A stretch of 64,000 nt of DNA, taken from Adineta steineri. Lineage: Eukaryota > Rotifera > Eurotatoria > Adinetida > Adinetidae. A model generated the notes under the pieces. That model did no database searches. It was not told the DNA's origin and saw nothing but the letters and a program-made list of their open reading frames with translations. Positions 36,578 through 45,905 of this stretch are shown one piece after another. Where the stretch lies: assembly GCA_905250115.1 (NCBI GenBank), contig CAJNOI010000001.1:1614977-1678976 (forward strand), read 5' to 3'. The translations under genes were made by a program, and so were the position numbers. Numbering within the stretch: the first letter of the stretch is position 1; each line of letters starts with the position of its first letter.

Positions 36578-39007
36578 ATGGCAACCAACGAATCAAGTGG
36601 CACAGAAACAACTAACCCATCATCTGGTCTCTGCACGCGTTTTACTACAAATCGACGTATGAATATGCAAAGAATGCAAAATGTCCTTGTGATTTGGTTA
36701 GACAACAGTATCAATGAAAAGAATACTGATTGTAGTAATACGATCAAGCAACTGAAACGTGTTGTTAACAACATAAACACGTTTACAGATGGTGAAGAAT
36801 GCATTGAATTTATTCAAACCATTACCGATAACAAAGTGTGCATGATTGTCTCTGGGTCACTTGGAAAATATATTATGCGTCATGTGCATGACATGTCCCA
36901 AGTGGGTACCATTTTTATTTTTTGTAACAATCAAGAATGCCACAAACAATGGACTAAAGAATGGCCTAAAATAAAAGGAGTCTTCACAGATATAACATCA
37001 ATCTGTGATGCTCTTAAACAAACTGCTCATCAATGTGAGCAAAATGCCATCTCCATCAGCTTTGTGGCGTCAAACAAAAAGCTGGATCAATTGGATCCAT
37101 CATTTATGTATACCCAGATCTTGAAAGAGATCCTGCTAACCATTGACTTCAAAGATGAACATATTAAAGAATTTATTACTTATTGTCGTGAAGCATTTGT
37201 CGAAAATGAACGTAAATTACAAAATATTGAAGAATTCGAACGTGACTATCATAATCATATACCTATTTGGTGGTATACTTATCAATGTTTTTTATATTCG
37301 ATGCTCAATCAAGCATTAAGATCAATGGATGTTGATATTATTGTTCGAATGGGTTTCTTTATTAGTGATCTACATCGTGATATTCAACAACTTCATTCGG
37401 AACAACTTCTTGGTCAACAATTTGGTAAAACATTTATAGTTTATCGTGGACAATGTCTTTCAAAAGACGCTTTCACTGAAATGACAAAAACTAAAGGTGG
37501 ACTTCTTTCATTTAATAACTTTTTATCCACTAGTACAAATCGTGCTGTTTCTCTCTGTTTCGCATCACAACCTGTTACAAATCCTGATCTTGTTGGAATT
37601 CTCTTTATTATATCCATTAACCCTACGAAATCAACAACTCCATTTGCGTCTGTTAGTGATGTTAGTTATTTTCATTGTGAAGATGAAGTTCTCTTCTCAA
37701 TGCATACTATTTTTCGCGTTGAAGATATTAAACCAATGGATGAGAATAATAATCTCTTTCAAGTGAATTTAACATTGACCAATGACAACGATCCAGATCT
37801 TCGTATTCTCACTGAGCACATACGACAAGAGACCTTTTCAGATTCGACAGGATGGCACAGATTAGGATCATTGCTAATTAAAATGGGCCAGTTTAACAAA
37901 GCTCAAGAAATTTATGAAGTTTTACTTCATCAAACAACAAATGAGAGTGACAAGGCACCGATTTATTATCAACTAGGTTGCATTAAATATAATCGAGGAG
38001 AATATCAAGAAGCACTTTCATCTCATGAAAAAGCTCTTAAAATTCGACAACAGTTACTTCCTTCCAGTCATCCTGATTTGGGAGAGTCCTATAATACAAT
38101 CGGTTTGGTGTATAAAAACATGGGTGATTATCCAAAAGCACTTTCTTACTATGAAAAAGCACTCGACATTCAACTACAATCACTTCCATCGGATCATCTG
38201 GATTTGGGTACTTCCTATGACAACATCGGTATTGCATATCACTGCATGGGTGATTATCCAAAAGCACTTTTATCTCTTGAGAAAGCCCTCGAAATTCGAC
38301 TACAGTCGCTTCCGTCGAATCATTATGATTTGGGTATGTCCTATAACAACATTGGTGTGGTGTATGACAAAATGGGTGATTATCCAAAAGCACTTTCGTA
38401 TTATGAGAAAGATCTTGCAATTCTACAACAATCACTTCCTCCAAATCATCCTGATGTGGGTATTTTCTGTAACAACATCGGGTTGTTGTATTCCATGATT
38501 GGTGATTATCCAAAAGCACTTTCTTATTATGAGAAATTCCTTGCAATTCAACAACAGTCACTTCCTTCCAACCATCCGAATATGGGTAGTTTCTATAACA
38601 ATATCGGTTTAGTGTATTACAATATGGGTGACTACCCAAAAGCACTGTCTTATTATGAAAAAGCTCTTGCAATTCAAGTACAGTCATTTCCCTCGAATCA
38701 TCCTGATTTTGCTAAATCCTATAACAACTTCGGTAAACTGTATAACAGCATGGGTGATTATCCAAAAGCACTTTTGTCTCATGAAAAAGCTCTTGGAATT
38801 CGACAACAATCACTTCCTTCCAATCATTCTGATTTGAGTGTTTGCTATAATGACATCGGGTTGGTGCATGAGAATATGGGCAACTATTCGAATGCGCATT
38901 CATTTTATGAACGTGCTGTACAAATTGGACAACAATCATTACCAACAAGTCATCCTGGTCTTCAACAATGGAGAAAAAATCTCGAAAACATACAAAATAA
39001 ATTATAA
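36578..39007 (+). CDS. ADP-ribosyltransferase fused to nine TPRs (ART-TPR copy 1)
   Basis: A single exon of 809 residues. Residues 30-165 form an unassigned alpha/beta region (QNVLVIWLDN, FTDGEECIEFIQ, VCMIVSGSLGKYIM, TIFIFCNNQ). A helical linker follows (170-280). Then comes an NAD:arginine ADP-ribosyltransferase domain of the R-S-E class: R290 in YRGQ, S317 in LSTSTN, and E368-D-E370 in EDEVLF. From about residue 425 there are nine tetratricopeptide repeats of the kinesin-light-chain type, spaced 42 residues, with MGDYPKALSYYEKAL as the typical unit. ART enzymes transfer ADP-ribose from NAD+ to Arg; the TPRs probably choose the partner. No signal peptide, so it is cytosolic. The 3' flank has AATAAA at about 39039 and is homologous to that of the second copy. 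ART-TPR genes are numerous in bdelloids. Confidence 0.93.
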   Translation: MATNESSGTETTNPSSGLCTRFTTNRRMNMQRMQNVLVIWLDNSINEKNTDCSNTIKQLKRVVNNINTFTDGEECIEFIQTITDNKVCMIVSGSLGKYIMRHVHDMSQVGTIFIFCNNQECHKQWTKEWPKIKGVFTDITSICDALKQTAHQCEQNAISISFVASNKKLDQLDPSFMYTQILKEILLTIDFKDEHIKEFITYCREAFVENERKLQNIEEFERDYHNHIPIWWYTYQCFLYSMLNQALRSMDVDIIVRMGFFISDLHRDIQQLHSEQLLGQQFGKTFIVYRGQCLSKDAFTEMTKTKGGLLSFNNFLSTSTNRAVSLCFASQPVTNPDLVGILFIISINPTKSTTPFASVSDVSYFHCEDEVLFSMHTIFRVEDIKPMDENNNLFQVNLTLTNDNDPDLRILTEHIRQETFSDSTGWHRLGSLLIKMGQFNKAQEIYEVLLHQTTNESDKAPIYYQLGCIKYNRGEYQEALSSHEKALKIRQQLLPSSHPDLGESYNTIGLVYKNMGDYPKALSYYEKALDIQLQSLPSDHLDLGTSYDNIGIAYHCMGDYPKALLSLEKALEIRLQSLPSNHYDLGMSYNNIGVVYDKMGDYPKALSYYEKDLAILQQSLPPNHPDVGIFCNNIGLLYSMIGDYPKALSYYEKFLAIQQQSLPSNHPNMGSFYNNIGLVYYNMGDYPKALSYYEKALAIQVQSFPSNHPDFAKSYNNFGKLYNSMGDYPKALLSHEKALGIRQQSLPSNHSDLSVCYNDIGLVHENMGNYSNAHSFYERAVQIGQQSLPTSHPGLQQWRKNLENIQNKL

Positions 39008-39569
39008 TTTCTTTCTGTTATTTTTTCTTAAACTAAAATAAAACTGATGAAAACGAAAATGTGTCTATTCCAACTTTGTTCTTGTTGAAAACACGGTATG
39101 AGCAGTAACATTCACCGGTACAGTAAACAATACATGTTGAAAAGATATGTATTGTAGAGAAGACCTTCACGATTTCATTATTATGTCTGAACAAGTAGAG
39201 TTTCGTGGTATTCAGTAACATACTCAATAGAAAAATAGAATATAAGAGAAAAGTGTGTTTTATCAGTAGAATGAATTATTCTTTCTGTTCCAATATGAAA
39301 GAATACTGTATGTCATTGATAAACTCATCCATATTAAATCAATAGACACCTATATATATACATACATAAATATATGAAATTAATTGTGGAAAAGAGTTAA
39401 TATTTTCATATATGAATACATATATATAAATCCTATTCATTTTCCTATCAATTTTGAATTCTACCTTCGTCTATCTCAATGATGAGAATGAATGATGAGA
39501 TGAGTTTGTATAGACAATAAGTTTCAATATATGGTCATGGTTCGGAATGACTCTTATTTATCCATTGTT

Positions 39570-39643
39570 GAGGGTGGGTGTGGATATGGGTGCGAATGTT
39601 GATATTACATCTACTTCTCACTCACACCTACACCCACACCCAT
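39570..39643. repeat. Telomere-like GTGGG/CCCAC foldback tract
   Basis: The left arm is GAGGGTGGGTGTGGATATGG, then ATGTTGATAT, and the right arm is CTCACACCTACACCCACACC. The arms are largely complementary. It shares the GTTGATAT core with the copy near 4190. Confidence 0.65.
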
Positions 39644-40143
39644 TATTAATAGGAAATATATCTAAATCAGATCGTTTAGCACCCCCGATCAAAGCAATTA
39701 ACTGATCCATTTATCCAATTTGTTGGTAGTTTTACTAGAAGATAATATGAATAACCACTAGGAAAAACAATGGATCATTTAAATGACCGAAAATAATTCC
39801 AATCAATATAAAAAATAATGAAAGCATATTATTTATTGTAAATAGTAAATATGCGCTTGATAATATGAATATAAGCGTTAATATAGTTGTTGATTATCGA
39901 CATCTGAATATATTCTCATAGAATAAAATGATGAAGTATATTTCTTTATTCTAATTTGTGGTATTTTTTGTTTTTATCGTCGCTAAAATAACTATTTCAT
40001 TCAATTTATTGAAGAGAGATAAAATAAATTTACCTTTTTATGGTAGAGCTATCATTGTAAAGTAGGACTGCTTATATATTTGATGCAATGCGAATATATA
40101 TAGTCCTTCGCGAGTTTTCTTCCTTTTTTTAATGCGGTGCGAA

Positions 40144-40238
40144 GTGTGAGTGTGGTTGTCGATATGGGAGACAAATAGATGTAACGTCAACACTCACACC
40201 CACACCTGCCCAGACCCACACCCTCACCCACGCCCACT
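40144..40238. repeat. Telomere-like GTGGG/CCCAC foldback tract
   Basis: The left arm is GTGTGAGTGTGGTTGTCGAT with ATGGGAG after it; the right arm is a CCCACACC-rich run ending CCCACGCCCAC. The inner segments GACAAATAGATGTAACGTC and its neighbours resemble the middle of the 39570 copy (ACATCTACTTCTC) in reverse sense. It lies 170 bp upstream of the second ART-TPR gene. Confidence 0.65.
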
Positions 40239-40280
40239 TTCAAATGATGATAAGAAGAACGATCTCGAAAGAAAATTCTT

Positions 40281-40358
40281 ATACTATAGAATGACACATT
40301 ACTCTCATACTATAGAGTGACACATTACTCTCATACTATAGAATGACACATTACTCTC
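40281..40358. repeat. Three-copy 26-bp tandem repeat
   Basis: The 26-base unit beginning ATACTATAGAATGACACATT occurs three times head-to-tail at 40281, 40307 and 40333, with one A-to-G difference in the middle copy. It ends 49 bases before the ATG of the second ART-TPR gene and has no counterpart upstream of the first. Confidence 0.9.
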
Positions 40359-40407
40359 AGTCATTTATAAACATTTCTTCTTTATGTAGTCTACGTTACC
40401 ACAAATA

Positions 40408-43107
40408 ATGGCGAACAACAAATCGATAACATCTGTTCAAATCAATACACAAGCTAGTGCTAAACACGTATCAAACTTTTGCAAGGATGCAGTTGCCAAT
40501 CGGCGTATTAACATGCAAAGAATGCAAAATGTCTTCCTTATTTGGTTGGACAACAATATTAATAAAAATAATGCTGATTGTGATAACACAATCAAACAAT
40601 TGAAACACGTTGTTAACAACATAAACACGTTTACAGATGGTGAAGAATGCATTGAATTTATTCAAACCATTACCAATAACAAAGTATGCATGATTGTCTC
40701 CGGGTCACTTGGAAAATATATTATGCGTCATGTGCATGACATGTCCCAAGTGGATAACATTTTTATTTTTTGTAACAATCAAGAATGCCATCAACAATGG
40801 ACCAAAGAATGGCCTAAAATAAAAGGAGTCTTCACAGATATAACATCAATCTGTGATGCTCTTAAACAAACTGCTCATCAATGTGAGCAAAATGCCATCT
40901 CCATCAGCTTTGTGGCGTCAAACAAAAAGTTGGATCAATTAGATCCATCATTTATGTATACTCAGATCTTGAAAGAGATCTTATTAACCATCGATTTCGA
41001 AGATAAACATATTAAAGAATTTATTACTTATTGTCGTGAAGCATTTGTCGAAAATGAGCGTAGATTACAAAATATTGAAGAATTCGAACGTGACTATCAT
41101 AATCATATACCTATTTGGTGGTATACTTATCAATGTTTTTTATATTCGATGCTCAACCAAGCATTAAGATCGATGGATGTTGATATTATTGTTCGAATGG
41201 GTTTCTTTATTAGTGATCTACATCGTGATATTCAACGACTCCATTCGGAACAATTTCCTGGTCAACAATTTGGTAAAACATTTATAGTTTATCGTGGACA
41301 ATGTCTTTCAAAAGACGCTTTCACTGAAATGACAAAAACTAAAGGTGGACTTCTTTCATTTAATAACTTTTTATCCACTAGTACAAATCGTGATGTTTCT
41401 CTCTTATTTGTACCACAAGCTGCTGCAAATCTTAATCTTGTTGGAATTTTATTTGTTATATCCATTAATTCAATTGATTCAACAACTCCATTTGCTTCTG
41501 TTAGTGGTGTTAGCCATTTTCAGATAGAAGATGAAGTTCTCTTTTCTATGCATACCGTTTTCCGTATTGGAGATATTAAACCAATGGATGAAAATAATCA
41601 TCTCTTTCAAGTGAATTTAACACTGACTAATGACAACGACCAAGATCTTCGCACTCTCACTGATCAGATCCGGCAGGAGACCTTTCCAAATCAAGAAGGA
41701 TGGTATAGATTGGGATTACTACTGATTAAAATGGGTCAACTCACCAAAGCTCAAGAAATTTACCAAGTTTTACTTCATCAAACAACGAATGAGAGCGACA
41801 AAGCACTGATTTATTATCAACTGGGTTTGATCAAATGTAGTCAAGGAGAATATGAAGAAGCACTTTTATCTCATGGAAAAGCTCTTAAAATTCGACAACA
41901 AATACTTTCTTCCAACCATCCTCGTTTGGGAGATTCCTATAACAGAATTGGTATTGTATATTACAGAATGGGTGATTATCCAAAAGCACTTTCTTATGAT
42001 GAAAAAGGCCTTGCAATTCAACAAGAATCACTTCCTCCCAATCATCCTGATTTGGGTGCTTCCTATAACAACATCGGTAATGTGTATACCAGCATGGGTG
42101 ATTATCCAAAAGCACTTTCTTATTATGAGAAAGATCTTGCAATTCTACAGCAATCACTTCCTTCCACTCATCCTGATTTGAGTACTTCATATAGCAACAT
42201 CGGTAATGTGTATAACAGCATGGGCGATTATCCAAAAGCACTTTCATCTCATGAAAAAGCCATTGCAATTGAAGAAAAATCACTTCCATACAATCATCCT
42301 AGTTTCGCGGATTCCTATGACAGAATCGGTACGGTATATTACAGCATGGGTGATTATCCAAAAGCACTTTCTTATTATGAAAAAGCCCTCGAAATTCGAC
42401 TACAGTCGCTTCCGTCGAATCATTATGATTTGGGTATGTCCTATAACAACATTGGTGTGGTGTATGACAAAATGGGTGATTATCCAAAAGCACTTTCGTA
42501 TTATGAGAAAGATCTTGCAATTATACAACAGTCACTTCCTTCCACTCATCCTGATTTGGGTACTTTCTGTAACAACATCGGGTTGTTGTATTCCAAGATT
42601 GGTGATTATCCAAGAGCACTTTCTTATTATGAGAAATTTCTTGGAATTCAACAACAGTCACTTCCTTCCAGCCATCCTAATATGGGTAGTTTCTACAACA
42701 ATATCGGTTTAGTGTATTACAATATGGGCGACTATCCAAAAGCACTTTCTTATTATGAAAAAGCCCTCGCAATTCAACTACAATCATTTCCCTCGAATCA
42801 TCCTGATTTTGCTAAATCCTATAGCAACTTCGGTAATCTGTATAACAGCATGGGTGATTATCCGAAAGCACTTTTGTCTCATGAAAAAGCTCTTGTAATT
42901 CGACAACAATCACTTCCTTCCAATCATTCTGATCTGAGTGTTTCCTATAATGACATCGGGCTGGTGCATGAGAATATGGGCAACTATTCGAATGCGCATT
43001 CATTTTATGAACGTGCTGTACAAAATGGACAACAATCATTACCAACAAACCATCCTGGTCTTCAACAATGGAGAAAAAACCTCGAAAAGATACAAAATAA
43101 ATTATAA
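40408..43107 (+). CDS. ADP-ribosyltransferase fused to eleven TPRs (ART-TPR copy 2)
   Basis: A single exon of 899 residues, a tandem paralogue of the gene at 36578. The first 40 residues differ, then the proteins are nearly identical from RRINMQRMQNV through the ART domain. Catalytic residues are kept: R296 in YRGQ, the LSTSTN Ser, and the E-D-E of EDEVLFSMHT. It has eleven TPRs against nine; two extra 42-residue units account for 84 of the 90 extra residues and the leader for 6. Between the TPR blocks some stretches are identical at DNA level in both genes (for example the unit encoding EIRLQSLPSNHYDLGMSYNN). Expected activity is the same as copy 1; different TPR number suggests a different partner. 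AATAAA follows the stop by about 28 bases. Confidence 0.93.
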   Translation: MANNKSITSVQINTQASAKHVSNFCKDAVANRRINMQRMQNVFLIWLDNNINKNNADCDNTIKQLKHVVNNINTFTDGEECIEFIQTITNNKVCMIVSGSLGKYIMRHVHDMSQVDNIFIFCNNQECHQQWTKEWPKIKGVFTDITSICDALKQTAHQCEQNAISISFVASNKKLDQLDPSFMYTQILKEILLTIDFEDKHIKEFITYCREAFVENERRLQNIEEFERDYHNHIPIWWYTYQCFLYSMLNQALRSMDVDIIVRMGFFISDLHRDIQRLHSEQFPGQQFGKTFIVYRGQCLSKDAFTEMTKTKGGLLSFNNFLSTSTNRDVSLLFVPQAAANLNLVGILFVISINSIDSTTPFASVSGVSHFQIEDEVLFSMHTVFRIGDIKPMDENNHLFQVNLTLTNDNDQDLRTLTDQIRQETFPNQEGWYRLGLLLIKMGQLTKAQEIYQVLLHQTTNESDKALIYYQLGLIKCSQGEYEEALLSHGKALKIRQQILSSNHPRLGDSYNRIGIVYYRMGDYPKALSYDEKGLAIQQESLPPNHPDLGASYNNIGNVYTSMGDYPKALSYYEKDLAILQQSLPSTHPDLSTSYSNIGNVYNSMGDYPKALSSHEKAIAIEEKSLPYNHPSFADSYDRIGTVYYSMGDYPKALSYYEKALEIRLQSLPSNHYDLGMSYNNIGVVYDKMGDYPKALSYYEKDLAIIQQSLPSTHPDLGTFCNNIGLLYSKIGDYPRALSYYEKFLGIQQQSLPSSHPNMGSFYNNIGLVYYNMGDYPKALSYYEKALAIQLQSFPSNHPDFAKSYSNFGNLYNSMGDYPKALLSHEKALVIRQQSLPSNHSDLSVSYNDIGLVHENMGNYSNAHSFYERAVQNGQQSLPTNHPGLQQWRKNLEKIQNKL

Positions 43108-43397
43108 CTTCTTTCTGTATTTTTTTTTGAAGAAAAATAAAACTGAATAATAGAAGTAGTGGATCGTATTAAAACAAACTCGACTTATCATACTGGAGTG
43201 AAATTAGAATGGTGTACCCCTGGAGTTGTCCATCTTAGCTATTCAAAAACTGTATCCCTTCAATAAACATTCACTTATTATTAAAAACGAATAAATAATA
43301 GATGAATTAAATATATTTAGAAAGTACAACGAACAACATACAAAATGACAATTAATAATATACATATATGTTAATTATTATTAAATGTTGATATTTA

Positions 43398-44436
43398 TTA
43401 AGTACTTTCATTTGTTAATGTATTCATTTCGATTCCAGGTGTAACTTGATTATTATTTAGTTTATTTGCTGCTTGTTGAAATCGCTTGAAATGTACATCA
43501 ATCAATACATAAATAACTTGATTACGAAATCTTTTTGATACACAACAAAAAACATAAAATGGAATCTATAATTAAATACAAATGTTTCTCCTTTACTATT
43601 TATCTAAGTTGAAAACTTACAGCATACTGTACATAATAAAAAACAACTACAATTGAAACAATAAGATAATTACGTGCAAGTAAAATTTTATCTGTTGTTA
43701 CCGAAGTTGTTAAATAAATATTAAAAATAATAGTTGGTACATTTGAAATTATAATAAATACAACATAAATCAATGTCATAGCTGTTAATTGACGATCACG
43801 TCCTAAACGTTCAATATGAATATTACAACTGGCAATTGTACGAATACTAATAAAAGCTAATGATGCAAATGTAATCATTGTTATAATAGGTAGAATACCA
43901 ATAACAACTGGAATATAAACATAAGTATAATATTTTGCAAAATTTGGATTAATTATGGTGCATACATTAGATCGTGTATCATGATAAATAGAAAAGAAAA
44001 TTGCATGTATAATTGCCATAATACAAGCAATAAAAATATAACGATGAGCTGATTGTAAACTACATAATTGCCGACGATTTATTGATATAAATTGATCAAT
44101 TGTCGCTAATGACATACATCCAAGCGCAACAAGTATAGAAAATTGTGCAAAAAACATTCGTGTTTTACAAAACCATGATATTGTTGTTGGATCAATAAGA
44201 AAACCAACGGAAAGTATACGAACTAATAATGATGTTAATAATTGAGCAGTATCAACTATTGATGCTGTTATTAAATAAAAAACACATGAAGTATTTCGAA
44301 ATGTTTTTAATGTTGTAAAAACAAGAATATTTAAAATACCACCACATACACCAGTTATTAAAATAAATAAACCACAATAAATAGTAATTTTTTCTCCTAT
44401 AAATTGATAGGAGAGAATTATTGATGAATTCGACAT
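43398..44436 (-). CDS. Rhodopsin-like GPCR, unknown ligand
   Basis: Two exons, 43621-44436 and 43398-43565 (984 nt, 327 residues). Seven hydrophobic segments are visible, from IYCGLFILITGVCGGILNIL (TM1, with the usual G-x-x-x-N) to YYVQYAIPFYVFCCVSKRFR (TM7 and helix 8); the splice falls inside TM7. The extracellular Cys pair (WFCKTRMFF at TM3 and NVCTI in loop 2) is kept. The DRY motif at the end of TM3 is DQF (TIDQFISINRR), so G-protein coupling may be unusual. It resembles the large lineage-specific GPCR sets of rotifers, related to peptide receptors. The ligand is unknown. Confidence 0.85.
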
Positions 44437-44488
44437 TGATTTCGTTAAATATTAATAAATATATATTAGAATCGGTTAGTATTTATTT

Positions 44489-44570
44489 GAGGATGTGGAT
44501 AGATATGTTAGTTAGCCGAGTGTAAATGTTTTTTCTTTTCTCGGATACTCACACCCACCCTGTAGGTGGT
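44489..44570. repeat. Degraded telomere-like foldback tract
   Basis: GAGGATGTGGATAGATATG on the left and ACTCACACCCACCCTG on the right, about 50 bases apart. It is the weakest of the five clear copies but has the same order, with a GATAGATAT core like the GATAT of other copies. Confidence 0.45.
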
Positions 44571-45422
44571 TTCCTAAATTTAACTTGATATTTACAAAGA
44601 ATTTATATTCTTTTAAGAACTTCTTCATCTTCTTATCCGATGTAGATTAAAGAGGTCTAACGAATGAAATTATTTCCACCTACCTATTTCGCTGTACTAT
44701 AAGTAATTATAATGTAAAAATACTTTACACTTCTAACAATAATAATATTATGTTTCATGCGGCAGATTATCTAAGAAAATGTAATTTGAAACCGTTGTAA
44801 ATCAGGAAAAATTGTTAACAAGTGATGAAAGAGTGCATTTTTTCAAAGCATAATTCATTTTTCAACACTAAAATGTATAGAAAATGTCCGTGGACCACTA
44901 TAATCTCTTAATTATATCTTCTAGAGCGACAAATTGTTACTTTTTAATGCACTGAAAGACAAGCACTTCATAATACATAATAATTTATATCTTTGACGTT
45001 TGTTTTTGGTTGAACTGAAAAATCACAATGTAAATCGTTAAATTGACTAAAAATTTATATTAACAATAATTATTATTTATATGAAATAAATTCTGTAAAA
45101 ATATCATATAAAAAAATCAGCGTTCGTAGTTAATTAAATCCTAATATTTGCAACAAATGAAATAATTGTATTTGAAAATAGAAGTTTATAATATTTTAAT
45201 ACATTTATATTGTACAAGAATATTTTCCACATGTGTAAAAAGACATTTTTGAGTTAAACATAAATTTCTGAATATATCGTTTCAAGAAATTCATACATCT
45301 TGATTTGTCTAACCATCAATAAGATATTTCTCTGTAAGCCTAATTAATCATTTGTTTTACAAAGTTCAATTTTTGAAAAAAAAATCAGGACTCAAACGGT
45401 TAATTGTTGACGGCAGATTTTA

Positions 45423-45905
45423 TTAAAAGTACAGTTCACGTTGAAAATCGTCAGTTGATGTACTTTTAATAATTAAATCATCTATTTGCGCAATTGTATG
45501 AAAATGTCGAGAAGACATAAAATCTTTAGTTGATTTTATATTTGAATAATTGTCATTTGTATAATGAAGTGATCATCTAATTTCTTTTGTCATATCAATA
45601 AGAGTATCAGCATACGACTGACAAATAAATAATTTACTTAATGTTTCTAATTTTATTTTTCTAATATCAACAATAACAACCTCAACATTATCTTGATGAG
45701 TTTTCCTTCAAAATGCTGCTTGAATAAGATACTAGAGTATTATCTAAATTAAAATAAAATCTTGACAATTAACTTCAATTCTAATGAAATTTTTCTTGAT
45801 TTTTCTAACGTTAACTTAGCATTTACGTTATTTTTAAAAAAAAATCAAGCATTTATATCAGGAGATATTATTTTATATTCTAAACGATATTGAATACATT
45901 GATCG
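45423..45905 (-). pseudogene. Decayed coding relic, family unknown
   Basis: On the minus strand one frame reads gene-like for about 100 codons (VEVVIVDIRKIKLETLSKL, FICQSYADTLIDMTKEIR, DFMSSRHFHTIAQIDDLI) but is broken by in-frame stops at 45573-45575, 45708-45710 and 45732-45734, then ends at 45423. Further upstream a second frame gives CIQYRLEYKIISPDINA, then a stop, then KLTLEKSRKISLEL. The codon use and absence of Phe/Lys-only runs set it apart from spacer. Intact introns were not found at the stops. I do not recognise the parent family. Confidence 0.4.

Larger units (their letters stand above)
39008..40407. other. Spacer between the ART-TPR copies
   Basis: No gene. It holds two telomere-like foldbacks (39570-39643 and 40144-40238) and a 26-bp tandem repeat (40281-40358). 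Frames here are short and AT-driven. Confidence 0.65.

Noticed and set aside
38037..38687. A 216-codon antisense frame with periodic HNKKVLLDNHP-type repeats, and a similar one at 41885-42289
   Set aside because: These are shadows of the TPR arrays; the period equals the 126-bp TPR unit.
40281..40358. A CRISPR-like array
   Set aside because: Units are directly adjacent with no spacers, in a eukaryotic context with no cas genes; it is a simple tandem repeat.
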